A stretch of DNA of 64,000 nt from Gammaproteobacteria bacterium (GTDB lineage: Bacteria > Pseudomonadota > Gammaproteobacteria > Steroidobacterales > Foliamicaceae): assembly GCA_011523505.1 (NCBI GenBank), contig WTGP01000027.1:1-64000 (forward strand). The letters run 5' to 3'. Each line of letters opens with the position of its first letter. Within the stretch, counting starts at the first letter, position 1. The notes under the pieces were generated by a model, which made no database searches, was not told the origin of the DNA, and saw only the letters and a list, made by a program, of their open reading frames with translations. Shown here piece after piece: positions 47,184 to 58,208 of the stretch. The position numbers were made by a program, and so were the translations under genes.

Positions 47184-49334
47184 ATGCAGCAGGCGGTTGT
47201 TCTGCCCGGCACGCAGAAAATCCGGGTATCCGGCGGCGGCATCCGCAGGCTGCTCGCCGACCTGGACTACCTGTCCGAGGAAGAGCGCGACCAGGTGCGG
47301 CAGGCCTACGAATACGGTGCGCGCGCCCACCACGATCAGCGGCGGCGTTCCGGCGAGCCGTACATTTCCCATCCGGTCGCCGTCGCCACCATCCTCGCCC
47401 AGCTGCGGCTGGACTCGGAAACCATAATCGCCGCGCTGTTGCATGACGTAATCGAAGATACGCCTACGCTCAGGGTCAATCTTGAAGACCATTTCGGGCA
47501 GCAGGTGGCCGCGATCGTTGACGGCGTAACCAAGCTGACCCGCCTGAGGAAAGCCGGTCATTCGGAAACCCAGGCGGCCAGTTTCCGCAAGATGATGCTG
47601 GCCATGGTCGACGATATCCGCGTCATCCTGGTCAAGCTGGCCGACCGCCTCCACAACATGCGAACGCTGGACGCGCTGGACCGGGAACGCCAGCAACGAA
47701 TCGCGCGCGAGACGCTGGAGATCTACGCGCCCATCGCCAACCGCCTGGGCATTCGCACGATTCGCCGGGAGATGGAGGACCTGGGTTTTCGCTACGCCTG
47801 GCCGCAGCGTTACCGGGTGATCAACCGGCACCTGAACCAGCGGCCCAGGCACCCGCGCGCGGTGCTCAGGCGCGTTTCGGACCGCCTGCGGCGTGCGCTC
47901 AAATCGGCCAACCTGGAAGGCAGCATTTCCGCCCGGGCCAAGTCCGCCTACAGCATCTATAACAAGATGCGCGAGAAGCGGCTGACATTCAAGGAAATCG
48001 CGGACGTCTTCGGCCTGCGCGTCATCGTTCCGGACATCGACGCCTGCTATCGGTGCCTGGGCATTGCGCACCAGTTGTTCCGCCCCATGCCGGGCAGGTT
48101 CAAGGATTACATCGCGATCCCGCGCGTGAACGGTTACCAGTCGCTGCACACGGTGCTGCTGGGCCCGGAAGGCATGCCGCTGGAATTCCAGATCCGCACG
48201 CCCGAGATGCATCGCGTGGCGGAAGGCGGAATCGCCGCGCACTGGCAGTACAAGGCCGAGGACAAGAGCGTGCTCCCGGCGCAGTTCCGCACCCAGGAAT
48301 GGCTGCGGCGCATTACCGAAATGCAGGCCACCGCCCAGGAGGAGGAGTTCTACGATCACGTGAAGGTGGACCTGTTCCCCGACAAGGTTTACGTGTTCAC
48401 GCCCAAGGGCGAGATCCTTCGCCTGCCGCGGGGCGCCACCTGCCTGGATTTCGCGTATGCCGTGCATACCGATGTCGGGCACCGCTGCGTCGCGGCGCGG
48501 GTGGACGGCCAAGTGACGCCGCTGCGCTCGCAGTTGAAGAACGGCCAGAACGTGCAGATACTCACGTCGCGCAACGCGCATCCGAACGCCGGCTGGCTGG
48601 AATACGTCGCAACGGCCAAGGCCCGCTCGGCCATCCTCGATTACCTGAAGAACACCCAGACCAGGGAGGCTCGCGAGGTTGGCGCCGTGCTGCTGAACCA
48701 GGCGCTGGCCGACCGCGGTTCTTCGCTGCGCAAGATGGGGCGCGGCCCGCTAGAGGAAGCGCTCAAGGAGCTCGGGGTCGCAAGCCGCCAGGAACTTTAC
48801 GAACAGATCGGCCTGGGGGAACGCCTGGCGACCCTGGCGGCGGCCGTGGTCATGAATCCCGGAAGGAAACGGGCCGGCGACCGGCAGCGCGAACTGACGC
48901 CCGTGGACATCGCCGGCGCCGAGGGCATGGTGGTGACTTACGGCAAATGCTGCTATCCGATTCCGGGCGACGAAGTGGTGGGACATACTTCCAGCGGGCG
49001 CGGATTCGTCATTCATCGCAACACCTGCGGCAATTTCCGCGCCGAGCGCAAACACAAGGACCGCTGGATTCCGGTCAACTGGAAACGCCGCATCCGGCTG
49101 GAGTTTCCGTCCGGGTTGCGCATCCATATCGATCACCGGCCCGGCGTGCTCGCGGAAGTCGCCGCCCGCGTGGCCGAGACCGGCCACAATATCGCCCAGG
49201 TGAACATGCAGGACCGCCCCGAGGAAAGCACCGAACTGTTCCTGTCGGTGCTGGTCAAGGACAGGGACCGGCTTGCGCGGGTCATCCGGGCAATACGCAC
49301 GCTGCCCAGCGTGCATCGCGTGCAGCGTGTTTAA
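47184..49334 (+). CDS. spoT: Bifunctional (p)ppGpp synthetase/hydrolase
   Basis: HD motif ([11 protein letters not shown]), RelA/SpoT synthetase, TGS and ACT domains; synteny. Confidence 0.96.
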   Translation: MQQAVVLPGTQKIRVSGGGIRRLLADLDYLSEEERDQVRQAYEYGARAHHDQRRRSGEPYISHPVAVATILAQLRLDSETIIAALLHDVIEDTPTLRVNLEDHFGQQVAAIVDGVTKLTRLRKAGHSETQAASFRKMMLAMVDDIRVILVKLADRLHNMRTLDALDRERQQRIARETLEIYAPIANRLGIRTIRREMEDLGFRYAWPQRYRVINRHLNQRPRHPRAVLRRVSDRLRRALKSANLEGSISARAKSAYSIYNKMREKRLTFKEIADVFGLRVIVPDIDACYRCLGIAHQLFRPMPGRFKDYIAIPRVNGYQSLHTVLLGPEGMPLEFQIRTPEMHRVAEGGIAAHWQYKAEDKSVLPAQFRTQEWLRRITEMQATAQEEEFYDHVKVDLFPDKVYVFTPKGEILRLPRGATCLDFAYAVHTDVGHRCVAARVDGQVTPLRSQLKNGQNVQILTSRNAHPNAGWLEYVATAKARSAILDYLKNTQTREAREVGAVLLNQALADRGSSLRKMGRGPLEEALKELGVASRQELYEQIGLGERLATLAAAVVMNPGRKRAGDRQRELTPVDIAGAEGMVVTYGKCCYPIPGDEVVGHTSSGRGFVIHRNTCGNFRAERKHKDRWIPVNWKRRIRLEFPSGLRIHIDHRPGVLAEVAARVAETGHNIAQVNMQDRPEESTELFLSVLVKDRDRLARVIRAIRTLPSVHRVQRV

Positions 49335-49371
49335 TACCCTGTCTGGCATATTATTGACCCCCGAGTCGCCC

Positions 49372-49758
49372 ATGCAACGCACCCCTGTACACACGTCCCG
49401 CGCTCCGGCGGCGATCGGTTCCTATTCACAGGCCATCGTCGCGGGCGGCTTCTGCTATGTATCCGGGCAGATTCCGCTGGACCCGGAGACCGGCGAAATG
49501 GTTGAAGGCGATATCGGCGCGCAGATCAGGCAGGTTTTCGACAACCTGGCGGCGGTGGCCAGGGCCGCCGGTTGCGATCTCGGCAGGGACGCCGTGAAGA
49601 TCACGGTGTTTCTGGTGGACCTGGCCCATTTCGGACTGGTCAACGAGGTCATGTCCGGGATGTTTGCCCAGCCCTTTCCCGCCCGCGCCGCGATCGAGGT
49701 GGCGGGACTGCCCAGGGGCGCGCAGGTAGAGGCCGACGCGATTCTGGTCGTTCCGTAG
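49372..49758 (+). CDS. ridA: RidA family reactive intermediate/imine deaminase
   Basis: [56 protein letters not shown]. Confidence 0.95.
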   Translation: MQRTPVHTSRAPAAIGSYSQAIVAGGFCYVSGQIPLDPETGEMVEGDIGAQIRQVFDNLAAVARAAGCDLGRDAVKITVFLVDLAHFGLVNEVMSGMFAQPFPARAAIEVAGLPRGAQVEADAILVVP

Positions 49759-49788
49759 TACGAACTCGCTAGCGGAACACGTCGCCCG

Positions 49789-51885
49789 TTGCCTGCCGAT
49801 TCCGCCTCCCCGCCGGTCGAAGCCAGCCCGAAACTCACTACGCTCACGGGCATCGGCCCTGCCATTGCCGGCAAGCTTGAGCGGCTGGGCCTGCGAACGG
49901 TACGCGACCTGTTGTTCCTGCTGCCGATCCGCTACGAGGACCGCACCCGCATACGCCCCATCATCGAGGTCAGGCCCGGACAGCGGGCGCAGATCGAGGG
50001 AATGATCGCCCACGCCCGGGTCATCATGGGCCGCCGCCGGAGCCTGCTCTGCGCGCTGCGCGACGAGACGGCGGAAATCACGCTGCGCTTCTTTCACTTC
50101 ACCCGGCAGCAACAGTCGGGCCTGAGCGCCGGGACCCGCCTGCTGTGCTACGGCGACGTCCGCCAGGGGCCCAGGGGATACGAGATCGTTCACCCCGAGT
50201 ACCGAAGGCTGCGTGAATCCGAACCCGCGCCCGTCCAGGATCGGCTTACGCCCGTCTATCCCTCCACCGAGGGCGTCACCCAGCCCCGGCTTCGCAAACT
50301 GACCGATCACGCGCTTGCGAATGCACTGGACGACTTGCCGGACCTGATCCCGGCCCGCTTTATGGCCGGCCTCGGTTATCCGGATCTGCACGACGCATTG
50401 CGAACCGTGCATCGTCCGCCGAAGGCCATGGCGCTGGAAACGCTGCTGTCCGGACAACATCCCGCCCGCAAGCGCATGGCGTTCGAAGAAATACTGGCCT
50501 GGCATATGGGCTTAAGAAGGATGCGGGAGGCAGGTCAGCAGCGCGAGGCTATTCCTTTGACCGCCCACGGCCCGCTCCGCGAGAGGTTCCTGCGCCGGCT
50601 GCCTTTCGAGTTGACGCCTGGCCAGCGGCAGGCGATCGAACAGGTCGATGCCGACCTCGTTCGCGACGTGCCCATGATGCGGCTGCTGCAGGGCGATGTG
50701 GGCTGCGGCAAGACCGTGGTGATCGCGGGCGCGGTGCTGGCTGCCATTCAGTCGGGGCGGCAAGCGGCAATCATGGCGCCTACCGAATTGCTGGCGGAAC
50801 AGCACATGCGCACGCTCTCGGATTGGCTTGCGCCGCTGGGCGTGCGCCTGGCCTGGCTGGCGGGCGGGATGTCGCGCTCCGAGCGCCGGGTATTCGAGGC
50901 CGAGCTTGCCGGCGGCGATGCCCAGCTTGCCATCGGTACGCACGCCCTGTTCCAGGAAGGCGTCCGGTACCGGTCGCTGGGACTGGTAGTGGTGGACGAA
51001 CAGCACCGCTTCGGGGTCCATCAGCGGTTGAGCCTGGTGGAGAAGGGATCCGACGGCAGGCAGGCGCCGCACCAGTTGGTGACCACCGCCACGCCGATCC
51101 CAAGGTCGCTGGCCATGACTTTCTATGCGGGCCTCGACATTTCCGCCATCCGGGACATGCCGCCCGGACGCCAACCGGTCAATACCGCATTGATTTCGCA
51201 GGAGCGGCGCCATGAGGTCATCGAGCGTGTGGCTGCGGCCTGCCGCGCCGGACGGCAGGCCTACTGGGTGTGCCCATTGATCGAGGAATCGGACTATATC
51301 GAGTCACAGGCGGCCGAGCCGACCCAGCGCGAGTTGAGCGAGGCGCTGCCCGGCATTCGGGTGGGCCTGCTGCACGGACGGGCAACGCCGCGCGAACGCG
51401 ATCGGGTGATGGGGGAGTTCGCGGCCGGCACGCTGGGCGTGCTGGTGGCCACGACGGTCATCGAAGTGGGCGTGGACATTCCCAGGGCCAGCCTGATGAT
51501 CGTGGAAAACGCCGAACGCCTGGGTCTGGCCCAGCTGCACCAGTTGCGCGGGCGCGTGGGCCGGGGTGCGGAAAAAAGCCATTGCGTCCTGATGTACCGG
51601 TCGCCGCTGGGAGAAATGGCCCGGGAGAGGCTCAACACGATGCGCAACACCAACGACGGATTTGAAATCGCCCGCAAGGACCTGGAGTTGCGCGGCGCCG
51701 GCGAAATCCTGGGCGTCCGCCAGACCGGCGCATTGCAGTTCCGCGTGGCCGACCTGGTGCGCGACGGCGCCTTGGCCGAGCCGGCCCAGCGAGTCGCCGA
51801 CGAAATGCTCCGTACGAACGGCCCCGAGGTCGAGCAACTGATCCGCCGCTGGGTCGGCGAAGGCGGCCGTTACGCCGGCGTCTGA
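49789..51885 (+). CDS. recG: ATP-dependent DNA helicase RecG
   Basis: LLQGDVGCGKTVV, VVDEQHRFGVHQR, TTATPIPRSLAMTFYAGLDIS, QLHQLRGRVGRG; likely TTG start. Confidence 0.96.
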   Translation: MPADSASPPVEASPKLTTLTGIGPAIAGKLERLGLRTVRDLLFLLPIRYEDRTRIRPIIEVRPGQRAQIEGMIAHARVIMGRRRSLLCALRDETAEITLRFFHFTRQQQSGLSAGTRLLCYGDVRQGPRGYEIVHPEYRRLRESEPAPVQDRLTPVYPSTEGVTQPRLRKLTDHALANALDDLPDLIPARFMAGLGYPDLHDALRTVHRPPKAMALETLLSGQHPARKRMAFEEILAWHMGLRRMREAGQQREAIPLTAHGPLRERFLRRLPFELTPGQRQAIEQVDADLVRDVPMMRLLQGDVGCGKTVVIAGAVLAAIQSGRQAAIMAPTELLAEQHMRTLSDWLAPLGVRLAWLAGGMSRSERRVFEAELAGGDAQLAIGTHALFQEGVRYRSLGLVVVDEQHRFGVHQRLSLVEKGSDGRQAPHQLVTTATPIPRSLAMTFYAGLDISAIRDMPPGRQPVNTALISQERRHEVIERVAAACRAGRQAYWVCPLIEESDYIESQAAEPTQRELSEALPGIRVGLLHGRATPRERDRVMGEFAAGTLGVLVATTVIEVGVDIPRASLMIVENAERLGLAQLHQLRGRVGRGAEKSHCVLMYRSPLGEMARERLNTMRNTNDGFEIARKDLELRGAGEILGVRQTGALQFRVADLVRDGALAEPAQRVADEMLRTNGPEVEQLIRRWVGEGGRYAGV

Positions 51886-51934
51886 TCCTTTCGTGTATCT
51901 TGGCGCCTTCTCATCGAGTCCTGAGGTGCGTTTC

Positions 51935-53629
51935 ATGCGTGTGCCAAGCATTGTCTTGCTCTGCCTTCTGGGGGCCGGCTGCGGCCAGGTGGGCGAGGAA
52001 GCCGTTCAGTCGTGCGGTCCGACGGAAACCGATGAGGCCCTGGCCTATGCGGACCAGGTCGCGCACCTGATTCGGGGCGAGGAACTGCGGGCCGTGGTGG
52101 CCGAACTGGCGAGCGACGAGTACGAAGGCCGGGCGCCGGGCACCGCGGGCGACGTGAAGGCGCGCGAATGGATCGCGGCGCGGCTCGCGGAGGCGAATAT
52201 CGCGCCGGGCGCGGACCAGGGCTATGAGCAGCCGTTCGAGCTGGTGTCCGTCACGACCGAACTGCCGGCCGCCTGGCCGTTTTCCACCGGCGTTTCCATT
52301 TCGCCGGGCGCCGAATTCGTCGCCAACGTGGGCAATCAAACATCCCTGGCTTCGCTCGCCGACGCCGAACTCGTATTCGTGGGCTACGGCATCCAGGCGC
52401 CGGAATACGAATGGGACGATTACAAGTCGCAGGACATGAGCGGCAAGGTGCTGGTGATGCTGAACAACGACCCCGAATGGGATCGCGGCCTGTTTGCCGG
52501 CGAGCGCCGCCTCTACTACGGGCGATGGACCTACAAGTACGAGATCGCCGCCCGCCTGGGCGCGGCGGGCGCGATCATCATTCATACGACGCCTTCGGCG
52601 GGCTATCCCTGGCAGGTTGTCGAAACCTCGTGGAGCGGCCCGCAGTACGAAATTCCGGCCGAAGGCGAGCCGCGCCTGGAAGTCGCCGCCTGGATCACCG
52701 AATCGGCGGCGAGAGCGTTGCTGGCCTCCGCCGGCCACGAACTGGACGCGCTTGTGCAGTCGGCCCGCAGCCGTGACTTCGCGCCTGTGCCGCTGGGGAT
52801 AAGCACGAGCCTCGAACTCGAGGCCGGCCTTGAGCGCGTGGAGACCGCCAACGTCCTGGGCGTACTGCCTGGATGCGACGAGAATCTGAAGAACGAGGCC
52901 GTGGTCGTGACCGCGCACCACGACCATCTGGGCAAAGGCGTCGCTGCTTCGGAGGGCGAGGACGTGATCTACAACGGCGCCTTCGATAACGCGACCGGCG
53001 TGGCCGCGGTGCTTTCGCTGGCAAAGGCCCTGGAGGGATTGCCCTCTCCGCCGCGGCGCTCGATCGTGTTCGCGCTGGTGGGGGCGGAAGAGCAGGGGCT
53101 GCTCGGATCGGCCTACTACGCGCGGCATCCCACCTTTCATGCGGGGCGCATCGCGGCCAACGTCAATCTGGACGGCGTGAGCATCTGGGGCGAGGCGAGC
53201 GACATGATCTTCATCGGCCTGGGGAAGTCCTCGCTCGACCAGGTCGCCGCCGATGTGGCCTCGTACGTCGGAAGGACCCTGCAGGGCGACCAGTTTCCCG
53301 ACCAGGGCTACTACTACCGGTCCGATCAATTCAGCTTTGCGAAGATCGGCGTTCCGGGCGTCTACCTGGACGGCGGCGTCGAGATCATCGGCAAGCCGGA
53401 AGGATGGGGCAGGATGCGGATCAATGCCTACATCACCAGGGACTACCATCAACCCAGCGATGAATTGACCGACGACTGGGTATTCGACGGTATGGTCGCG
53501 GACACGCGCTTCGGATTGCTGACCACCTACCTGATCGCCCAGGCGAACGAGATGCAGTCCTGGAACCCCGGGGACGAGTTTGCCGCTGCGCGCGCCGCGG
53601 CCCTGGCGGAGCTTGAGGCCGGCTACTAG
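51935..53629 (+). CDS. M28 family metallopeptidase, lipoprotein
   Basis: Lipobox-like LLGAGCG; VTAHHDHLG, GAFDNATGVAAVLSLAKAL, ALVGAEEQGLLGSAYYARHP. Confidence 0.92.
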   Translation: MRVPSIVLLCLLGAGCGQVGEEAVQSCGPTETDEALAYADQVAHLIRGEELRAVVAELASDEYEGRAPGTAGDVKAREWIAARLAEANIAPGADQGYEQPFELVSVTTELPAAWPFSTGVSISPGAEFVANVGNQTSLASLADAELVFVGYGIQAPEYEWDDYKSQDMSGKVLVMLNNDPEWDRGLFAGERRLYYGRWTYKYEIAARLGAAGAIIIHTTPSAGYPWQVVETSWSGPQYEIPAEGEPRLEVAAWITESAARALLASAGHELDALVQSARSRDFAPVPLGISTSLELEAGLERVETANVLGVLPGCDENLKNEAVVVTAHHDHLGKGVAASEGEDVIYNGAFDNATGVAAVLSLAKALEGLPSPPRRSIVFALVGAEEQGLLGSAYYARHPTFHAGRIAANVNLDGVSIWGEASDMIFIGLGKSSLDQVAADVASYVGRTLQGDQFPDQGYYYRSDQFSFAKIGVPGVYLDGGVEIIGKPEGWGRMRINAYITRDYHQPSDELTDDWVFDGMVADTRFGLLTTYLIAQANEMQSWNPGDEFAAARAAALAELEAGY

Positions 53630-54171
53630 CGGCGGCGTCCCGTTCCGCGCCACTCGGTCTCGCTTTCGGCGAGCCGCCGGGCCAGGACGAAGAGCAGGTC
53701 GGACAGGCGGTTCAGGTACTTCAACGACTCGGGGTTGAGCCCTCCTTCCTCGTCCTGCAGGGCCCATAGCGAGCGTTCCGCGCGCCGGCACACGGCGCGG
53801 GCGAAGTGGCAGGCGGCCGCGGCCGGTCCGCCCCCGGGCAGGATGAATTCCTTCAGCGGGGGCAGTTCCCGATTGTGCTCGTCGATGGCGTCTTCGAGCG
53901 AGCGCACGTGTTCCGGTGAAGTGGACTTCAGCTCGTCCACGCACAGCTCCGCGCCGGTGTCGAAGAGGCGTTGCTGTACGTCGCCCAGCAACTCACCGAT
54001 GTCGCCCGGCTGAAGTTCGGCCAGCAAAAGGCCCAGCGCCGCGTTCAGCTCATCGAGGTCGCCGAAGGCGGCGATGCGCGGATGGTGCTTGCGGTAACGG
54101 CGCTTCGCGTCGATGCCCGTTTCGCCGGCATCGCCGGTTCGCGTGTAGATTTTCGAAAGGCGGTGTCCCAC
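53626..54171 (-). CDS. Cob(I)yrinic acid a,c-diamide adenosyltransferase (PduO type)
   Basis: SKIYTRTGDAGETGID, GDLDELNAALGLL, FILPGGGPAAAACHFARAVCRRAERSL; GTG start at 54171, 5 nt after the receptor stop. Confidence 0.93.
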   Translation of the reverse strand: MGHRLSKIYTRTGDAGETGIDAKRRYRKHHPRIAAFGDLDELNAALGLLLAELQPGDIGELLGDVQQRLFDTGAELCVDELKSTSPEHVRSLEDAIDEHNRELPPLKEFILPGGGPAAAACHFARAVCRRAERSLWALQDEEGGLNPESLKYLNRLSDLLFVLARRLAESETEWRGTGRRR

Positions 54172-54176
54172 GTCGC

Positions 54177-56186
54177 TTAGTTTCCGTCCGCTTCCTCGAA
54201 GAACGAGAACTGCACGCCCAAGTGTATGCTCCGGCCGGGCCCACGGAAACCATAGACCTCCTCGAAGCGCGTGTCGCCGAGGTTCTCCGCGCGGATATGC
54301 CAGCGCAAACGGGACGTGGCCCGCCAGGTAGCGGTCAGGCTTGCGAGCAGGAAGGAATCCAGCGACACCCGGCGCGAGGGATTGGGCCACGGCGGGTAGA
54401 AGATATCCGGCTGTTCGCCGGTGTACGCGAGGTTCAGATTGATGCCGATTGCCGGATCGGCAATTTCGTAATGCGCATTCAGACTGCCGGAATGGCGCGG
54501 CCGGCGAAGCTCCTGAACCATGCCGTCGCCGGGAGCCGGTTCCCGCGAGCGAAGCCAGGTGTATGTGCCGGAAAGCGTCAGCCGGGGCAGGATGCCCGCT
54601 CGCCCCTGGAATTCGAGGCCGCTTCGGCGGCTTGTGCCGGGCCGGTTATCGGCCGTGAATCCGCCGGCCGCCGGGTCGAATACGAATCCGTTGATCTCGT
54701 CCTCCAGCCGCTCGCTGAACCAGGTTAGGCTGCCGGTCAGCGTCCCGGCTCGGCTGCCGTAGCGAACGCCCAGCTCCCAGCCGCGCGAAGATTCCGGAAG
54801 GAGGTCGGGATTGCCGATGAAGTTGGAGAAATAACCGAAGCGTTCGATGAATGTGGGGTTCTTGACGCCGATTCCGTAAGCTGCGTGCAGCGCGGTGCCC
54901 AGGCCCAGGTGCTTGATCGCACTGACGCGCCACGACACGGCATCGTCATAGTCTCTGTTGCGGTCGAAGCGCAATGCCGCCGCCGCGGCCCAGTCGCCCC
55001 TGGCGTCCAGGCGGAATTCCGTCAAAGCCTCGGTTGACCGCGTGTTCAGATCCCGGTTGGGATCGCCGAAGAACGAGGCCTCGGCGCGCTGCAGATAGTC
55101 CTCGCGTTCATGCCCCAGTCCGACCGTTATGGACGGCAATACGCCTCCCTCCCCGTTGTTTCGTGCGAAACGCGGGAGAAGAAAGGTGGACTGATAGCCG
55201 AGATTCAACTTGTCGCCGCTGGTCTCGCCGATCTCGGACCCGGAAGCGAAGTTGCGGTTTTCCGAGCCGCTGTGCGTTAGGCTGGCGCGATGCGTCCAGC
55301 GCCCGCCGGATGTCGTCGCCAGGCCCTGCAGGCCCACTACGGTATGGATTCGCCTCGTTGAACTGTCCGAGTCCGCGGGCACGCCCGAAAGGAAAGAGGT
55401 CGCGTCGTATTGGCTCTCCGATCGGGAACGGCGGGCGATGAGGCGCAACGAGAATCGTTCGGAAGGATCGAACCGGGCGATCACGTGGCCGGTATTGTTC
55501 CGGTAGCCGTCGGCTTCGTCGCCGGAGCGGGAGATGTTCTGTCCGCCGCTGCTCAGGTGGTCCAGGGAAACGCCGACGCCCCAGCCGTCGCCGCCGGCTG
55601 AACCGCTCAGGGATCCCCTGCGCGTATCGAATTGCCCGGCCTCGGCGGAAGTCGTCAGCGATCGTCCGAATTCCTCGGGCGCGCTGATCAGGTTGATCGC
55701 TCCGGCGACCGCGTCGCTGCCCCAGAGCGCGCTCAGGGGACCGCGAACGATTTCGATGCGCCGCAGGTTGGCGGCCAGGAAATGCGAGAAATCGAGTTCT
55801 CCGCCCAAAGCCGGATCGCCGATCTCGATTCCGTCCATCAGGACCAGCGTGTGGTTGGCTTCCGCCCCCCGCATACGGACCTGGGACAGCGATCCCAGCA
55901 CGCCGCTGCGGCTCACGGCCACTCCGGGAGTGCCTCGCAGCAGCTCCTCCACGGTCAACGCCTGGCGCCGGTCAAGATACTCCTCGTCCAGCACCGTGAA
56001 CGTTGCGCCCGCCTGTTCCGAAGCAATAGGAATGCGCGATGCCGTGACCACGATGGTCTCCGGCGCCCCGTCTCCGGATTCCTCCGATTCGCCCTGTGGC
56101 TGGGCATGCGCGTATGCGGCCAAGAGAAGCAGAAATAAAGGAAATGCCGGCAGTTGGCGTACCGCCGCGGATTTGATGCAGGCCAT
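54177..56186 (-). CDS. TonB-dependent outer-membrane receptor, BtuB-like
   Basis: Signal peptide; plug domain (ETIVVTASRIP...VEELLRGTPGVAVSRSGVLGSLSQVRMRGAEANHTLVLMDGIEI); C-term aromatic; under a cobalamin riboswitch. Confidence 0.92.
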   Translation of the reverse strand: MACIKSAAVRQLPAFPLFLLLLAAYAHAQPQGESEESGDGAPETIVVTASRIPIASEQAGATFTVLDEEYLDRRQALTVEELLRGTPGVAVSRSGVLGSLSQVRMRGAEANHTLVLMDGIEIGDPALGGELDFSHFLAANLRRIEIVRGPLSALWGSDAVAGAINLISAPEEFGRSLTTSAEAGQFDTRRGSLSGSAGGDGWGVGVSLDHLSSGGQNISRSGDEADGYRNNTGHVIARFDPSERFSLRLIARRSRSESQYDATSFLSGVPADSDSSTRRIHTVVGLQGLATTSGGRWTHRASLTHSGSENRNFASGSEIGETSGDKLNLGYQSTFLLPRFARNNGEGGVLPSITVGLGHEREDYLQRAEASFFGDPNRDLNTRSTEALTEFRLDARGDWAAAAALRFDRNRDYDDAVSWRVSAIKHLGLGTALHAAYGIGVKNPTFIERFGYFSNFIGNPDLLPESSRGWELGVRYGSRAGTLTGSLTWFSERLEDEINGFVFDPAAGGFTADNRPGTSRRSGLEFQGRAGILPRLTLSGTYTWLRSREPAPGDGMVQELRRPRHSGSLNAHYEIADPAIGINLNLAYTGEQPDIFYPPWPNPSRRVSLDSFLLASLTATWRATSRLRWHIRAENLGDTRFEEVYGFRGPGRSIHLGVQFSFFEEADGN

Positions 56187-56274
56187 GGGAACCTCCCGTT
56201 CCGTTAATTGCCCAGGGCAGGAACGGGCGCCAGGCTGAAGGGATTTCCCTTACGCCGCTTGCGCCCGCCGCGCT

Positions 56275-56466
56275 GCCAACGTGGTTCGCTCGGGCCGGTC
56301 TCCGGGCTTTCGAGCGGATTGCAGGTGGTCCTGCAATCCACGCCGCTCGCCTTCCTGCCCTGAGACAGTGGCTGCCTTCACGCGCATGACGCTGGCGTGA
56401 GCGGCGTTTGACTCGATTACCGTTGCGGGGGCAGCGCCGGAATTGCACCGGCTTCCCGTTCACCCG
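56275..56466 (-). promoter_or_regulatory. Cobalamin (AdoCbl) riboswitch
   Basis: Minus strand reads GGGAAGCCGGTGCAATTCCGGCGCTGCCCCCGCAACGGTAATCGAG ... GAAAGCCCGGAGACCGGCC ... upstream of the BtuB-like gene. Confidence 0.93.
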
Positions 56467-56552
56467 ACGAATCGCCTCGCACTATACCACCGTCGTTCCG
56501 GGGGCATAAGCGCCGGGCTGTATAGAATGCGCCCGCATAGAGCGGGCACACC

Positions 56553-57455
56553 GTGGCGCTACCCCTGAACAATCCTTCGAACTGGCCGGCACTGTTGGTG
56601 CTCGCGCTGATCCGCATGACGGCAGCGCTGCCCCACCGCCTGCGCCTCGCAATCGGCTGCGTGGCAGGCCGTCTGGCCATGGGAGTCATGAGGAAGCGTC
56701 GAGCCATTGCGCTGCGCAATCTTCAGTTGTGCTTTCCCGAGTGGTCGGATGCGCGGCGAAAGGCGGTGCTCAGGGCACATTTCGAGTCGTTGGGAATGGG
56801 ACTGGTGGAGCTGGCCATGGCCGCCTGGTGCCCGGACCGACAGGTACGCGAGCTCGTCGAGGTGAAGGGCGCCGAGCATCTTGGCGACGCGCTCCGCGAG
56901 GGCCGGGGCGTCATCGCGATGAGCGGGCATTTCCCGGCGTTGGAATTTACCGCCCGTGCGATGGATTTCCCGCCTCCGGGACTGGTGGCCGTTTATCGGC
57001 CGGGCGGCAACGCGGTATTTGCGTACCTCGTCAATCGCGCCCGGTTGAAAACCGCGGCGGACACGTTGTCCAAGTACGACGTGCGCGGCATGGTAAAGGC
57101 GCTGCGCTCCGGGTCGGTGCTCTGGTACGCGGGCGACCAGATGACGGACGCCAAGTCCGCGGTCACGGCGCCGTTCTTTGGGGAACCCGCGATGACCGGA
57201 ACTGCGCTCGGGCGGTTGGCGCGGATCAGCGGCGCGCCCGTCGTGCCCTGGTTTACTCGCAGACTCAAGGACGGGAGATACCAGGTGGAACTGTTCCCCG
57301 CTCTCGAGGGACTGGCCGGGGATTCCCCGGAGGAAGAAGCGGAGCGTGTCAATGCGCTGGTGGAGGAGCAGGTGCGCAGGGCGCCCGAGCAATACTACTG
57401 GATACACAGGCGCTTCAAGCGCCGCCCGGCGCCGCTGCCGGATCCCTACGACTAA
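56553..57455 (+). CDS. Lysophospholipid/lipid A acyltransferase (LpxL/HtrB family)
   Basis: LGMGLVELAMAAW, RGVIAMSGHFPALEF, GSVLWYAGDQM, EQYYWIHRRFKRRP. Confidence 0.9.
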   Translation: MALPLNNPSNWPALLVLALIRMTAALPHRLRLAIGCVAGRLAMGVMRKRRAIALRNLQLCFPEWSDARRKAVLRAHFESLGMGLVELAMAAWCPDRQVRELVEVKGAEHLGDALREGRGVIAMSGHFPALEFTARAMDFPPPGLVAVYRPGGNAVFAYLVNRARLKTAADTLSKYDVRGMVKALRSGSVLWYAGDQMTDAKSAVTAPFFGEPAMTGTALGRLARISGAPVVPWFTRRLKDGRYQVELFPALEGLAGDSPEEEAERVNALVEEQVRRAPEQYYWIHRRFKRRPAPLPDPYD

Positions 57456-57470
57456 CCGAGGTGCTAAGGG

Positions 57471-58208
57471 CTACCGGAGCCTTGGGGGCGAGGGCGTCTC
57501 GCCGTCATCTCCCGCGAGGGTGCGGTCGTGGCGTTCGCGCAAGGCTTGAAAAGCCCGCTGGTCGTAGAGCCCGAGTTTCTTCAGCGACCGCTTGAGCCGC
57601 TGCAGCCGGGCATTGGGCCAGCTACCGGGAGAGCGGTGGCGCGCCCGGTCGAAATCGACGAGCCAGACGCCGCCGTCCGGGCCGATCAGGATGTTGTTTG
57701 CGTTCAGGTCGGCGTGACAAATTCCGGCGCGGTGAAAACGCGCCGCGACGGCGCCCACGCGGCGCATGATCTCCCGCGCATGGTTCCCCTCGCGCAATGC
57801 GCCGGACAGCGGCCGCGCCCCTTCGATCCACTCGGTGATCAGGTTGGCCGAGTAGGTGCTGCCGCGCCGCCTGAAGTGGGCGGCAATCGGCCGCGGCACC
57901 GGCAGTCCGGCTTCGCGCATACCCGCCAGCAACCGGAATTCCGCGAACGAACGAACACGCCGCGTTCCCAGGAAGAGGTAGCGGTCCCTGCTGAACAGCG
58001 CGGCCCTGCCGCCCCGCAGGTAGTGACGCAGAAACCACTGGCCGCCCTCGCCGATTCGTCCGCCGGCGCCGCGGCCACCGGCAACGGCCGTCCATTGTTG
58101 TCGTTGGTGCCAGAAACCGTGCTCGAACCACTCGGGCGTCACCGATCGAGCGACCTGCGCATCGTGTAGGATGCGATCCTTCCCCGCTGTCCGTATTTCT
58201 TCAAGCAT
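57471..58208 (-). CDS. kdkA: 3-deoxy-D-manno-octulosonic acid kinase
   Basis: FLRHYLRGGRAALFSRDRYLFLGTRRVRSFAEFRLLAGMREAGLPVPRPIAA, ICHADLNANNILI, VDFDRARHRSPGSW. Confidence 0.9.
   Translation of the reverse strand: MLEEIRTAGKDRILHDAQVARSVTPEWFEHGFWHQRQQWTAVAGGRGAGGRIGEGGQWFLRHYLRGGRAALFSRDRYLFLGTRRVRSFAEFRLLAGMREAGLPVPRPIAAHFRRRGSTYSANLITEWIEGARPLSGALREGNHAREIMRRVGAVAARFHRAGICHADLNANNILIGPDGGVWLVDFDRARHRSPGSWPNARLQRLKRSLKKLGLYDQRAFQALRERHDRTLAGDDGETPSPPRLR

Noticed and set aside
55972-56463. 163-aa minus-strand ORF upstream of the TonB receptor
   Set aside because: Lies mostly over the cobalamin riboswitch; translation has no recognisable features.
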